A stretch of DNA of 64,000 bases from Lacibacter sp. H375 (GTDB taxonomy: Bacteria; Bacteroidota; Bacteroidia; Chitinophagales; Chitinophagaceae), in assembly GCF_037892425.1 (NCBI RefSeq), contig NZ_JBBKTT010000001.1, positions 744,001-808,000 on the forward strand, written 5' to 3'. The notes beneath the pieces were generated by a model. It saw nothing but the letters and a program-made list of their open reading frames with translations, ran no database searches and was not told the DNA's origin. Below are positions 8,818 through 17,797 of this stretch, one piece after another. Every line of letters starts with the position of its first letter. Position 1 is the stretch's first letter. The position numbers and the translations under genes were made by a program.

Positions 8818-10008
8818 GTGATTGAACGTAAACAGGAAATACAACAGGAAGAGCGGGCCATTATTGTTGGCGTAGTGCAAAAAGGACAAACAGAATTACA
8901 GGTGCAGGAGTACATGGACGAATTGGCATTTCTTGCCGAAACGGCCGGTGCTGTAACCATTAAGCGGTTTATGCAGAAACTGCCCCGTCCTGATAGTAAA
9001 ACATTTGTAGGGAAAGGAAAACTGGAAGAGATCAAAAACTATGTGCAGGGTCATGATATTACCTTGGTGATATTTGATGATGAACTTACCGGTGCCCAGA
9101 TCATGAATATTGAAAAAGAAGTAGGCATTTACACTATCGATCGAAGTGATCTCATCCTCGATATTTTTGCCCGCCGTGCAAAAACAGCACAAGCTAAAAC
9201 GCAAGTTGAGCTTGCACAATACCAATACATATTGCCCAGGTTGAAAGGCATGTGGAAACACCTTGAACGGCAAGGTGGTGGTGTGGGTACAAGAGGTCCG
9301 GGTGAAACAGAAATTGAAACCGATCGTCGTATAGTAAAAGATAAGATCTCCTTACTCCGCAAACGTTTAGCTGAAATAGATAAACAGGCATTCACACAAC
9401 GTAAAGACCGTGGTGAATTTATTCGTGTGGCATTAGTTGGTTATACCAACGTTGGTAAAAGCACACTCATGAACATTCTCAGTAAACGGGATGTGTTTGC
9501 AGAAAATAAATTGTTTGCAACACTTGATACAACTACAAGCAAAGTGGTGTTTGAAAACACTCCTTTTTTATTAAGTGATACAGTAGGATTCATTAGAAAA
9601 TTACCACACCATCTCGTTGAAAGTTTTAAAAGTACGCTTGATGAAGTGCGTGAAAGTGATGTGCTATTGCATGTAGTGGATATTTCGCATCCGCAATACG
9701 AAGAGCAAATGAATGTGGTGAACAAAACGCTCCAGGATTTGAAATGTCATGATAAACCTGTTATTACCATTTTCAACAAAATGGATCTGTACGAAGAAAA
9801 GCATTTCGATGAATGGCTCGGCGATGATATAAAAGAAACCATTCTAAAGGAATTGAAAGAACGTTGGGAAAACGAGACGCAGGGCAACTGTGTGTTTATT
9901 GCAGCAACAGAAAAAAGAAATATCCCTGAGCTTCGTGACCGGTTGCTTGACCAGGTTCGAACAAATTATAAAATACGTTATCCTTACAAAACAGAATTTC
10001 TGTATTAA
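8818..10008 (+). CDS. hflX: GTPase HflX
   Basis: A 396-residue ribosome-associated GTPase that splits or rescues stalled ribosomes under stress. The N-terminal HflX domain covers about residues 15-120. A linker with LKGMWKHLERQGGG and GTRGPGETEIETDRR follows, and is diagnostic for the family. The G domain carries GYTNVGKS (208-215), a DTVGFIR motif and NKMD. The start is a GTG at 8818, shortly after a -7-type box; no better in-frame ATG exists upstream. The stop codon overlaps the ATG of the next gene by one base, so the two are probably translationally coupled. Confidence 0.96.
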   Translation: MIERKQEIQQEERAIIVGVVQKGQTELQVQEYMDELAFLAETAGAVTIKRFMQKLPRPDSKTFVGKGKLEEIKNYVQGHDITLVIFDDELTGAQIMNIEKEVGIYTIDRSDLILDIFARRAKTAQAKTQVELAQYQYILPRLKGMWKHLERQGGGVGTRGPGETEIETDRRIVKDKISLLRKRLAEIDKQAFTQRKDRGEFIRVALVGYTNVGKSTLMNILSKRDVFAENKLFATLDTTTSKVVFENTPFLLSDTVGFIRKLPHHLVESFKSTLDEVRESDVLLHVVDISHPQYEEQMNVVNKTLQDLKCHDKPVITIFNKMDLYEEKHFDEWLGDDIKETILKELKERWENETQGNCVFIAATEKRNIPELRDRLLDQVRTNYKIRYPYKTEFLY

Positions 10009-10370
10009 TGGCTGCTGAAAAGAAATACAGTTGGGTGAAGATCGGGGAAGCAGTCAACGATTTTTTCTGGCAGGAAAATAATCTTTGTGAGATCAATGTA
10101 AAAGGCAAAACCATCTGCATTGCCAAACATGGGGAGCAGGTACTGGCATGTGCGCATAAATGTCCGCATGCGGGAGGCCATCTGGCAGATGGTTTTATTG
10201 ATGCGTTGGGTAATATTGTTTGTCCGCTCCACCGTTACAAATACAGTTTGCAGAATGGCCGCAATACAAGTGGTGAAGGATACTTTCTCAAAACCTATCC
10301 CATTGAAACAAGAAGCGACGGTATTTATATCGGGTTGGAAGAGAATTCGTTCTTCAGCTTTTTTAAGTAA
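10008..10370 (+). CDS. Rieske [2Fe-2S] domain protein
   Basis: A 120-residue soluble Rieske ferredoxin-like protein. Cluster ligands are visible in CPH (within CAHKCPHAGGHL, about residues 52-54) and CPLH (about 75-78), the Cys-X-His and Cys-X2-His pairs that bind the 2Fe-2S centre. There is no signal peptide or membrane segment, so it is likely a cytoplasmic electron carrier. Its partner oxygenase or reductase is not in the window. It overlaps the hflX stop by one base. A short gap with a promoter-like box separates it from tRNA-Asn. Confidence 0.88.
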   Translation: MAAEKKYSWVKIGEAVNDFFWQENNLCEINVKGKTICIAKHGEQVLACAHKCPHAGGHLADGFIDALGNIVCPLHRYKYSLQNGRNTSGEGYFLKTYPIETRSDGIYIGLEENSFFSFFK

Positions 10371-10412
10371 AAAAAGTTATACAGAAATAGAGTGTAAAAA
10401 ACCAAATTCCCC

Positions 10413-10420
10413 TATTTTTG
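10413..10420 (+). promoter_or_regulatory. -7 promoter box (TATTTTTG) for tRNA-Asn
   Basis: TATTTTTG fits TAnnTTTG and ends 21 bases before the mature tRNA. A small CCCC-GAAA-GGGG hairpin (10424-10435) lies in the leader between them. Confidence 0.5.
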
Positions 10421-10441
10421 CAACCCCGAAAGGGGAAGTAT

Positions 10442-10515
10442 TCCTCCTTAGCTCAGTTGGTTAGAGCATCTGACTGTTAATCAGAGGGTCTCAGGTTCAA
10501 GTCCTGAAGGGGGAG
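10442..10515 (+). tRNA. tRNA-Asn (anticodon GTT)
   Basis: A 74-base cloverleaf. The acceptor TCCTCCT pairs with AGGGGGA (one T-G pair). The D arm is GCTC/GAGC, the anticodon stem is TCTGA/TCAGA with loop CTGTTAA (anticodon 10476-10478), and the T arm is TCAGG/CCTGA. The discriminator is G and CCA is not encoded. Confidence 0.96.
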
Positions 10516-10520
10516 CAAAA

Positions 10521-10547
10521 GCCTCGCAGAAATGCGGGGCCTTTTTA
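10521..10547 (+). terminator. Intrinsic terminator after tRNA-Asn
   Basis: GCCTCGC (10521-10527) pairs with GCGGGGC (10534-10540) over a 6-base loop, and CTTTTTATTT follows. It lies 5 bases after the tRNA. Confidence 0.9.
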
Positions 10548-10568
10548 TTTGTATTATCACCAGAAAAC

Positions 10569-10775
10569 CTATTCATCTCTATACTCCAGTATATCTCCCG
10601 GCTGGCACTCAAGCACTTTACAAATGGTTTCCAGCGTACTAAAACGAATGGCTTTTGCTTTTCCTGTTTTGAGGATGGATAGATTGGCCAAGGTTAAACC
10701 AACTTTATCAGAAAGTTCGTTCAAACTCATTTTGCGTTTGGCCATCATCACATCAAGGTTTACAATTATTGCCAT
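10569..10775 (-). CDS. YozG-type helix-turn-helix regulator
   Basis: A 68-residue single-domain Cro/C1-type DNA-binding protein. The helix-turn-helix is visible in MSLNELSDKVGLTLANLSILKTGKAKAIRFSTLETI (about residues 16-51), and it ends LECQPGDILEYRDE as YozG-like proteins do. It starts 3 bases after the stop of the DUF2975 gene, so the two are co-transcribed. This HTH/DUF2975 pairing is common in bacteria. A long inverted repeat upstream of the pair is a likely binding site. Confidence 0.85.
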   Translation of the reverse strand: MAIIVNLDVMMAKRKMSLNELSDKVGLTLANLSILKTGKAKAIRFSTLETICKVLECQPGDILEYRDE

Positions 10776-10778
10776 AGG

Positions 10779-11327
10779 TTATACAGTTAATTCGTTTTCA
10801 TTTTGGATCTCTATCCCTTTTTTGAATATAAAGGCGATCACGAACAAAACAATTCCCATAAACCACCACACATCCGCACCAGCCAAACGCATGTAACGCA
10901 GGTCGGGTATGCTTACTCCCTTTTGCGTCAGCCCTTCAACAAATCCAGTTCCCCAAGATGAGAAGAAAGCGATCCCAAGCGACAGGTAGCCCAGGTTTAA
11001 CACAAATCGTTTTGTTGTTTCATTAAAAGGCTTCGACAAGTTGAAGTTCTTATGATAAAAGAACTTTATGATCACATAAAACATTAAGGCCTTTAATATT
11101 GTAGCAATAATGATGAGGGATGTAAGCGTAACAAAATAGCTCTCACTGTAATTGTACACGGCTGTCAGGTCAACCTCCTTCCACATTTTTGCCGCCTGTT
11201 CAGGTTCAAGCATAAGTTTAAGGACAGTGTAAACGATAAAGATGCCCGCATCAAGACAAAGGCCTATAAACACGATCCATGATAGCACGTTCAGCGCTTT
11301 TAAGATGTAATCTGTTTTAATTGACAT
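10779..11327 (-). CDS. DUF2975 membrane protein
   Basis: A 182-residue protein with four predicted membrane segments, at about residues 12-36, 66-90, 108-127 and 152-170. The spacing and the short charged C-terminal tail match DUF2975. The family almost always precedes a YozG-like HTH gene, as here (3-bp gap). By analogy it may sense or transmit a membrane signal to the regulator, but its function has not been established to my knowledge. A 33-bp inverted repeat lies about 32 bases upstream of its ATG. Confidence 0.82.
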   Translation of the reverse strand: MSIKTDYILKALNVLSWIVFIGLCLDAGIFIVYTVLKLMLEPEQAAKMWKEVDLTAVYNYSESYFVTLTSLIIIATILKALMFYVIIKFFYHKNFNLSKPFNETTKRFVLNLGYLSLGIAFFSSWGTGFVEGLTQKGVSIPDLRYMRLAGADVWWFMGIVLFVIAFIFKKGIEIQNENELTV

Positions 11328-11358
11328 AAAATTATTTTTTACTGAAGCACAAAAATAG

Positions 11359-11391
11359 ATAAATATTTATTGATAAACAATAAATATTTAT
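11359..11391. promoter_or_regulatory. 33-bp A/T-rich inverted repeat, probable operator of the DUF2975/HTH pair
   Basis: Two perfect 14-base arms (ATAAATATTTATTG and its complement) flank a 5-base centre, ATAAA. It lies 32 bases upstream of the DUF2975 ATG in a divergent intergenic region. A dimeric Cro/C1-type repressor encoded in the same operon is the natural candidate ligand. Confidence 0.6.
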
Positions 11392-11511
11392 AAAATATCA
11401 CAAAATTTATTCCGCTTGTTCCTTGACACTTGTGCCTGGTTTTCGTCTTTTTTTGCTCCGCAAATAGGCTGCAAAGTGAGTTTGTTCTTTTACAGTATTA
11501 AAGAACAGATT

Positions 11512-11949
11512 ATGCAACAGCTATCATTTCCATTCAGCAACAAATGTTACTTCAGTATTTGCGAAGGTCGCCAGCATTATTCGCCCATTGAGGCCGAAGA
11601 AGCAATAACCTCTGCTGAAATTTATCAATCGCTCAATTACCGTAACCAGTTCCAGTTTCGCAAACCGTTGGTATTACATTTTCCCGGAGTTGATCAGCAA
11701 ACTGCGGTATGGTTTGGATATAGTTTTGATGTAGAGGTGATCTTGGTTGATGCAACAGGAACCATCAGCAAAACATTCACCATGCCGAAACGTAGAGAAG
11801 GCGATGCGTTGTTTGTACAATTCTTTATTGATTGTTCTTATGCTATTCTTGTTCCGGTTGGTTTTTGTAAGAAGTGGAATATTCGTGAACAACAGCACTC
11901 AGTAAAACTTACTTCGTTTGCATTTCTGCAAAAACAAAAGATCAGTTAA
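11512..11949 (+). CDS. Hypothetical protein, weakly DUF192-like
   Basis: A 145-residue protein without signal peptide or membrane segment. I chose the ATG at 11512 (MQQLSFPFSNKCYF), since the upstream 32 in-frame residues cover a non-coding-looking region. The segment VWFGYSFDVEVILVDATGTISKTF followed by AILVPVGFCKKWNI recalls the DUF192 fold (a small secreted or cytoplasmic beta protein), but the match is faint and made by eye. It lies 17 bases before the nuclease gene and may be co-transcribed with it. No function is proposed. Confidence 0.6.
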   Translation: MQQLSFPFSNKCYFSICEGRQHYSPIEAEEAITSAEIYQSLNYRNQFQFRKPLVLHFPGVDQQTAVWFGYSFDVEVILVDATGTISKTFTMPKRREGDALFVQFFIDCSYAILVPVGFCKKWNIREQQHSVKLTSFAFLQKQKIS

Positions 11950-11966
11950 GTCGTTTAAGCAGTTGA

Positions 11967-12452
11967 ATGAATAATTATATGCTCCGTTTGGTTTTGCTTT
12001 CTTTTATGCTGTTGCCGTTGTTGGCCTCTGCACCCCCACCTGTTTACAAATTAAAAGGAAAAGCTGTTCGCATTATTGATGGAGATACTTTCGATCTTTT
12101 AGTTGGAACAACAACGCATCGTATTCGTTTGGCGGGTATTGATGCGCCTGAAAAGAAACAGGATTTTTCCAATGCATCAAAACATTTACTGGGTCAGTTA
12201 TGCAACGGTCAACAGTTAACGGTTGTGGTAACAGATACAGATCGTAACAAACGAAAGATCGCCGACATTTATACGCAGCAAAAATTGTGGATCAATAAAG
12301 AAATGATTGTAAGGGGAATGGCCTGGCATTTTCTAAAATATTCATCGAATAAAGAATTAGCCAATGCAGAGTTGCTTGCCCGAAAACAAAAAATTGGTTT
12401 GTGGAGTTTAGCAAATCCTGTTGCGCCTTGGGATTGGAGGAAGAAGATATAG
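11967..12452 (+). CDS. Exported thermonuclease-like protein (SNase fold)
   Basis: A 161-residue protein with an N-terminal signal sequence (residues 1-22, ending in LLASA) and one staphylococcal-nuclease domain. Catalytic and calcium-site residues are visible: DGDT (38-41), RLAGIDAPE with Arg54 and Glu62, and a later Arg in DRNKRKIADIY. It should cut DNA or RNA outside the cytoplasm, possibly for nutrient recovery. The C-terminus ENDs in NPVAPWDWRKK, which is typical of the family. It follows the hypothetical gene by 17 bp. Confidence 0.9.
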   Translation: MNNYMLRLVLLSFMLLPLLASAPPPVYKLKGKAVRIIDGDTFDLLVGTTTHRIRLAGIDAPEKKQDFSNASKHLLGQLCNGQQLTVVVTDTDRNKRKIADIYTQQKLWINKEMIVRGMAWHFLKYSSNKELANAELLARKQKIGLWSLANPVAPWDWRKKI

Positions 12453-12533
12453 AAACAACGATGACACAGATAAGACTGATGAAAACAGATAACCAAGTTT
12501 CTTCCCTGCATCCTCTACTCTTTATGAAAAAGC

Positions 12534-13550
12534 TTAATAATACCCCATCGCTTTCTGCAACTCTTCTTTCATACGCTTCTTCAGTGTTGCAGGCCTTATC
12601 ACTTTCATTTCATTACAGATACCAAGTAACTGGTGGATGAATTCTTCTGTTACTGTTACTTCAAGTTCAACAACTAATTTATCATTTGCTTCTTTGATGA
12701 TCTGTTGGGTATGATGCATAGGACTCACCTGCAACATACGTGAAGCGGGACCATATACTTCCAGCACTACTTTCTCTTTCGGTTTGGGCCCCTCCATAAT
12801 GCCGGTTGAATATTTAAAGAAATCATCCGGGTTAAAATCACGGCGATACTTGAATGCTTTTACTCCCTTTTCTAAACCTGTAATGCGGTCGAGAGCATAC
12901 GTGGTAAAGTTGTTATGCTTATTTGTCCAGCCAATGAGATACCATTTGTTACGAACCTCTTTCAACAGGTAAGGATCCAGTTCGTGTGTGCGTGTTTCAT
13001 TCTTATAAATATTGAAATAGGTAAACGTAACAGGTAAACGATTGACAATAGCTTCGTACAATGGTTTGATCCAATCTTTACCTTTTTGTATAACCGGTTT
13101 TTCAAACTGTACGTACTGATTAATGGAAGGATCTTCCAAATTTCCTGAAAGCGATAAACGTGTGTTGATCTTTTCAATGGCTTCCTTCAGGTTTTCAAAC
13201 AAAGGAACATCAGCGAATAAACTCAACGTATGTGCAGCACTTCGTAATGCTTCACTTTCATCTTCATTCAACGACATGCCATCAATACTGTACTCTTCAT
13301 CCGTATAAAAATAGCCTTTGTTTAAACGGTCATATTTGATTGGAGCAAAATAACCAAGCCCTGCATCTTCACGCATGGCAACAATATCTTTTTCAATAGT
13401 TGATACAGAAATATCATCTGCCATATCACCATACAATTCTTCCATGCATCGCTGACGGATATATTCTTTTGTGGGATATTTATGTTGCCGGTTACGCAAA
13501 CAACGATCGATGATGCGATAACGGATAGCGGCACTTTTATTAACAGGCAT
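12534..13550 (-). CDS. WYL-domain transcriptional regulator
   Basis: A 338-residue regulator. The N-terminal HTH region (residues 1-65) contains SVSTIEKDIVAMRED, the recognition-helix pattern of the DeoR/HTH_11 type. A WYL domain spans about residues 165-240, including NKWYLIGW and TTYALDRI, and may bind a ligand or nucleic acid. The C-terminal WCX extension ends in RMKEELQKAMGYY. Such proteins control DNA repair, defence or metabolism. No obvious target sits beside it. It lies alone between the nuclease gene and the uxuA gene. Confidence 0.88.
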   Translation of the reverse strand: MPVNKSAAIRYRIIDRCLRNRQHKYPTKEYIRQRCMEELYGDMADDISVSTIEKDIVAMREDAGLGYFAPIKYDRLNKGYFYTDEEYSIDGMSLNEDESEALRSAAHTLSLFADVPLFENLKEAIEKINTRLSLSGNLEDPSINQYVQFEKPVIQKGKDWIKPLYEAIVNRLPVTFTYFNIYKNETRTHELDPYLLKEVRNKWYLIGWTNKHNNFTTYALDRITGLEKGVKAFKYRRDFNPDDFFKYSTGIMEGPKPKEKVVLEVYGPASRMLQVSPMHHTQQIIKEANDKLVVELEVTVTEEFIHQLLGICNEMKVIRPATLKKRMKEELQKAMGYY

Positions 13551-13607
13551 ACTTCGCTGATTCTTTCACCGAAAGTAAGAAGCTTTTATTTGATGGGAGG
13601 GGTATAA

Positions 13608-13667
13608 ACCACAGAGACACAAAGACACAGCGGAATTATCTCTCTGTGTAATCTGTGTCTCAGTGGT
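13608..13667. repeat. Imperfect inverted repeat, REP-like (ACCACAGAGACACA arms)
   Basis: The left arm begins ACCACAGAGACACAAAG and the right arm ends TCTGTGTCTCAGTGGT. The two are near-complementary over about 25 bases. It lies between the start of the WYL gene and the end of uxuA. It could be an interspersed repeat or the uxuA terminator. Confidence 0.65.
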
Positions 13668-13672
13668 AATTA

Positions 13673-14836
13673 TTAAAGTGCTTTATCTAACGCATACTCT
13701 ACTCCTCTTAACTCAGCCAAGCCTTTCAGTCGACCAATAGCAGAATAGCCGGGATATGTTTTCTTTTTAAGATCGTCAAGCATCTGGTGCCCATGATCCG
13801 GGCGCATCGGGATAGAAATATTTCTTCTGCGTTGCAGCAACACAACTTCTTTGATTACCTCAAACATATCTGTATCACCACCTAAATGATCGGCTTCATA
13901 AAAATTTCCTTCCTCATCACGCTTGGTATTACGCAAATGAAGAAAGTGAATATGATCACCAAAGCGTTTCAACATCTCTGGAATATTATTATCCTTTCTT
14001 GCACCAAATGAACCAGTGCAGAAACATAATCCATTTGCAGGTGATGGAACAGCCGCCAACAGATCAGCAGCATCCTGTTCTGTACTCATAATACGTGGTA
14101 AGCCCAATACAGAATAGGGAGGGTCATCCGGGTGTATCGCCATCTTTAAACCACATTCCTCTGCTACCGGAACAACCTGTTCCAAAAAATAATATAAATG
14201 TTCTTTGAGTTTTGCAACATCAATGCCTTCGTATTTTTTTAACTCTGATAATACCTGTTCCGGAGTAAACGCATCATCACTGCCCGGTAGGCCCAACATC
14301 ATATTGCTGAAGAGCTTTGTACGTTGCTCTTTATCCATCGCACCAAAACGTTCATTCGCTCTTACAATTTCTTCCTCAGAATAATCCGCAATAGCATCGG
14401 GGCGTTGCAATAAAAATAAATCGAAGATCACATAATCAAGACGGTTGAAATAAAGAGCTGTACTGCCATCAACCATCGGGTATGCAATATCTGTACGCAA
14501 CCAATCAAGCACGGGCATAAAATTATAGGTCACCACTTTTAAACCACATGACGCTACATTACGCAGACTTATTTTATAATTCTCAATGTGGTACATGTAA
14601 TTGCCCGATTGCCTTTTTATATCATCACTCACCGGCAAACTTTCAATCACCGTCCAGGTCATTCCTGCTTCCTCGATCATTTGTTTGCGTAACAAAATCT
14701 CATCGGTTGTCCATATATCACCAACTGGTACATGATGAAGTGCAGTAACAACACCGGCACAACCGGCTTGCCTGATATCAGCTAAACTTACCGGATCATT
14801 TGGCCCGTACCAGCGCATGGTTTGATGCATCAACAT
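13673..14836 (-). CDS. uxuA: Mannonate dehydratase
   Basis: A 387-residue enzyme that converts D-mannonate to 2-keto-3-deoxy-D-gluconate in hexuronate catabolism, in the cytoplasm. The family opening RWYGPNDPVSLADIRQAG is at about residues 8-25, with TALHHVPVGDIWT next. Metal-site residues are present in AIHPDDPP and CTGSFG, and the sequence HFLHLRN is typical. The start could be 14836 or the second ATG at 14830. It has its own -7 box and lies downstream of xylA, after a strong terminator. The step links glucuronic acid released by GH67/GH115 to central metabolism. Confidence 0.96.
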   Translation of the reverse strand: MLMHQTMRWYGPNDPVSLADIRQAGCAGVVTALHHVPVGDIWTTDEILLRKQMIEEAGMTWTVIESLPVSDDIKRQSGNYMYHIENYKISLRNVASCGLKVVTYNFMPVLDWLRTDIAYPMVDGSTALYFNRLDYVIFDLFLLQRPDAIADYSEEEIVRANERFGAMDKEQRTKLFSNMMLGLPGSDDAFTPEQVLSELKKYEGIDVAKLKEHLYYFLEQVVPVAEECGLKMAIHPDDPPYSVLGLPRIMSTEQDAADLLAAVPSPANGLCFCTGSFGARKDNNIPEMLKRFGDHIHFLHLRNTKRDEEGNFYEADHLGGDTDMFEVIKEVVLLQRRRNISIPMRPDHGHQMLDDLKKKTYPGYSAIGRLKGLAELRGVEYALDKAL

Positions 14837-14852
14837 AATTCATTCGTTTGTG

Positions 14853-14886
14853 CAAATGTACTTTGCGGAAATAAAAATGCTTACAA
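14853..14886 (-). promoter_or_regulatory. Promoter for uxuA (TTG-N23-TACATTTG)
   Basis: On the minus strand TACATTTG covers 14860-14853 and a TTG lies at 14886-14884, 23 bases upstream. The -33 element falls inside the xylA terminator stem. The uxuA ATG is 16 bases downstream of the -7 box. Confidence 0.6.
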
Positions 14887-14913
14887 TAAAAATTTTACTT
14901 CTTATTGTAAGCA
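14870..14913 (-). terminator. Strong terminator after xylA
   Basis: TGCTTACAATAA (14878-14889) pairs perfectly with TTATTGTAAGCA (14902-14913), a 12-bp stem. On the minus strand it is followed by a T-run (TTTTTAT). It lies 19 bases after the xylA stop. Confidence 0.88.
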
Positions 14914-14932
14914 AGTTCCAAGCCATTTATTA

Positions 14933-16261
14933 TTAAATAAACCGGTTCACAATATTCTCCAGGTATTCCTGTTTGCCACTGCGAACAGCAGGCTCACCAC
15001 TCTCTAATGCATAAGCACGCAGATCTTCCAACGACAGCTTACCCTCTTCAAATTCTTTTCCTTTACCACTATCAAAAGAAGCATATCGATCTTTTCTTAT
15101 TTTTTTGTAATCGGATTTCTGTAGAATTTCATCCGCAATAATGAGTGAACGGGCAAATGTATCCATACCGCCGATATGTGCATGAAAAAGATCTTCAGCA
15201 TCGGTGCTGTTTCTGCGGATCTTCGCATCGAAGTTGATACCGCCACCTGCAAGACCACCAGCTTCAACAACAACCAACATGGCTTCCACCAATTCATTTA
15301 CATTATTCGGGAACTGATCTGTATCCCAACCGTTCTGGTAATCGCCACGGTTTGCATCCATTGAACCCAGCATACCTGCATCAGCAGCAACCTGTAATTC
15401 ATGCTGGAATGTATGACCGGCTAATGTTGCATGATTTACTTCAATATTAATTTTGAAATCGTTCAATAAATCATACTGACGAAGGAAGCCGATCACTGTT
15501 TCGCAATCATAATCGTACTGATGCTTGCTTGGCTCACAAGGTTTTGGTTCAATAAAGAACGTTCCTTTAAAACCATTTTTGCGTGCATAATCTTTTGCTG
15601 CATGAAGGAAACCTGCAAGATGTTCTTTTTCACGCTTCATGTTTGTGTTGAGCAAACTCATATACCCTTCACGTCCGCCCCAGAATACATAGTTCTCACC
15701 GCCCAATGCAATGGTTGCATCCAACGCTGCTTTCACCTGTGCTGCACCGTGAGTAAGCACATGAAAATCGGGATTGGTTGCAGCACCGTTCATATAACGC
15801 CTGTTTGAGAACAGGTTGGCTGTACCCCATAAAAGCTTTACACCACTTGCTGCCTGCTTCTCGCCTAGGTATTGGGTTAATGCCTGAAGTCTGCGATCAT
15901 TTTCATTGATGTCGTTGGTATAATCTACCACGTCCACATCATGAAAACAATAATAAGGCAGATTTAATTTGGTGATGAATTCAAATGCAGCATCTGCTTT
16001 ATCTTTTGCACGCTCAACTGCATCGCTCTTCGAGTCCCATGGGAAAATATGCGTGGGTTCGCCAAACGGATCGGCGCCACTACCTACAAAGCTGTGCCAA
16101 TAAGCACATGCAAATCGTAACCACTCTTTCATGCTCTTTCCTGCTACGATCCTGTTCTCATCGTACCAGCGAAATGCTAATGGGTTATCAGTTCCTGTTC
16201 CTTCAAATTTAATTTGAGGAATACCTTTGAAAAATTCGGTTTGTCCTGTTACTACTGTCAT
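14933..16261 (-). CDS. xylA: Xylose isomerase
   Basis: A 442-residue TIM-barrel enzyme that interconverts D-xylose and D-xylulose with divalent metals. It is of the longer class II type. Active-site motifs are FHDVDV (His107 and Asp110), VFWGGREGY, the metal-binding [16 protein letters not shown], and MDANRGD. It follows xylB by 54 bases on the same strand, with a terminator after it. It converts the xylose released by the GH43 and GH3 enzymes. The assignment is firm. Confidence 0.98.
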   Translation of the reverse strand: MTVVTGQTEFFKGIPQIKFEGTGTDNPLAFRWYDENRIVAGKSMKEWLRFACAYWHSFVGSGADPFGEPTHIFPWDSKSDAVERAKDKADAAFEFITKLNLPYYCFHDVDVVDYTNDINENDRRLQALTQYLGEKQAASGVKLLWGTANLFSNRRYMNGAATNPDFHVLTHGAAQVKAALDATIALGGENYVFWGGREGYMSLLNTNMKREKEHLAGFLHAAKDYARKNGFKGTFFIEPKPCEPSKHQYDYDCETVIGFLRQYDLLNDFKINIEVNHATLAGHTFQHELQVAADAGMLGSMDANRGDYQNGWDTDQFPNNVNELVEAMLVVVEAGGLAGGGINFDAKIRRNSTDAEDLFHAHIGGMDTFARSLIIADEILQKSDYKKIRKDRYASFDSGKGKEFEEGKLSLEDLRAYALESGEPAVRSGKQEYLENIVNRFI

Positions 16262-16315
16262 TGGTTGTTTTTTTATCTGCTGTTGTCAGCTCTGTTATTA
16301 AAATAGCTCTGTTAC

Positions 16316-17794
16316 TTACCCGAGTTGCTTTTGTAACAACTCATTCCATTTGTTATACAGAGCATCATATTGTTTTACTGTATCATCCGGCTCAATTACG
16401 GCCAGAGGTTTTGCATTTGTAAATGCTTCTTTTGCATTGGCGTAAATGCCTGCACCTATACCGGCGCCAAGAGCAGCGCCAACACTTCCATCACAATTAT
16501 GCAATTCCACCGGTATATTTAATGTGTTCACAAACGCTTTGGTAAATACATCACTCAAAAACATATTGGCTTTGCCTGCACGGATTACTGAAGGATTCAT
16601 TTTATTCTCCCGCATAATATCTAATCCATAGCGGAATGCAAATGCAATACCTTCTTGTGATGCCCTGTAAAGATGTGCATTGGTATGCATGTTCAGATCA
16701 AGTTGTTGTACATGTGCACCGGCAATTTTATTTTCCAGCATTCGTTCAGCACCATTACCGAAAGGAAGAATAAATAACCCATCACTGCCAATAGAAACAG
16801 ATGCTGCTGCTTCATTCATTTGTTGATATGATTGATTACCAGTTGTATTTTTTACCCAGCGATTTAAGATGCCTGTACCGTTGATGCAAAGCAATACGCC
16901 GATTCTTTTTTGTGCAGCGGTATGATTTACGTGTGCAAAACTGTTGATACGTGATTGGGGATCAAAGGTTAATTCATCACTAACGCCATAGATCACGCCA
17001 CTTGTTCCTGCTGTTGCAGCAACTTCGCCTGCTTCGAGTACGTTTAACGACAATGCATTGTTTGGTTGATCACCTGCCTTGTAAGTAACAGGGATGCCTG
17101 GTTTTAATCCAAGGGTTGATGCATTTACTGCTGATAGTTGACCATGTTCTGTAAACACATCCTTTACTTCCGGAATAACTGATTTACTAAATCCATAATA
17201 ACTGAACACATCTTCTGAAATTTCATTGTTTACAAAATCCCAGAACACTCCTTCTGATAAAGCAGATATACTTGTTGTTGATGAACCTGTTAATTGCAAA
17301 GCAATATAATCGCCCGGTAACATCACTTTATCGATCTGCTCATAAACAGCAGGTTCATGTTGTTTTACCCAGGCAAGTTTACTTGCTGTGAAATTACCCG
17401 GCGAGTTTAACAAATGTTGTAATGATTTTGACGGACCAATGGCATCAAATGCCTGGTTACCTATTTCCACTGCACGACTATCGCACCAGATAATACTGTC
17501 ACGTAGTAATTGATTGTTTTTATCAACTACAACTAGGCCATGCATCTGGTAAGAAATACCAATTGCCGAAATAACTGTTGGATCGTATTTCTTTGTTGCG
17601 TTTGCTTTCAAAATTGCCTGCTGTGTGTGTTCCCACCATGTGCCGGGGTTTTGTTCTGCCCAGCCCGCTTGTTTTGAAATGATTTCTGTTTCTGTTTCGG
17701 GGTAACTTACCGACACAATACGCTGTTGCGTTTGTGCATCAACAACTGAAACTTTAATAGACGAAGTACCGATATCAATTCCTAATAACAACAT
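16316..17794 (-). CDS. xylB: Xylulokinase
   Basis: A 492-residue FGGY-family kinase that phosphorylates D-xylulose to xylulose-5-phosphate for the pentose phosphate pathway. The N-terminal ATPase motif is LLLGIDIGTSSIK. The substrate motif SYQMHG lies at about residues 81-86. The catalytic Asp is probably Asp242, in KAGDQPNNA. The start at 17794 is preferred over an upstream ATG seven codons earlier, because the upstream codons overlap a TACATTTG box and the family opens directly with the LLGIDIG strand. It precedes xylA, a usual order. Confidence 0.96.
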   Translation of the reverse strand: MLLLGIDIGTSSIKVSVVDAQTQQRIVSVSYPETETEIISKQAGWAEQNPGTWWEHTQQAILKANATKKYDPTVISAIGISYQMHGLVVVDKNNQLLRDSIIWCDSRAVEIGNQAFDAIGPSKSLQHLLNSPGNFTASKLAWVKQHEPAVYEQIDKVMLPGDYIALQLTGSSTTSISALSEGVFWDFVNNEISEDVFSYYGFSKSVIPEVKDVFTEHGQLSAVNASTLGLKPGIPVTYKAGDQPNNALSLNVLEAGEVAATAGTSGVIYGVSDELTFDPQSRINSFAHVNHTAAQKRIGVLLCINGTGILNRWVKNTTGNQSYQQMNEAAASVSIGSDGLFILPFGNGAERMLENKIAGAHVQQLDLNMHTNAHLYRASQEGIAFAFRYGLDIMRENKMNPSVIRAGKANMFLSDVFTKAFVNTLNIPVELHNCDGSVGAALGAGIGAGIYANAKEAFTNAKPLAVIEPDDTVKQYDALYNKWNELLQKQLG

Positions 17795-17797
17795 ATT

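Noticed and set aside
13608-13667. ACCACAGAGACACA arms considered as a CRISPR remnant
   Set aside because: There is only one inverted pair, no regular spacers and no cas genes nearby.
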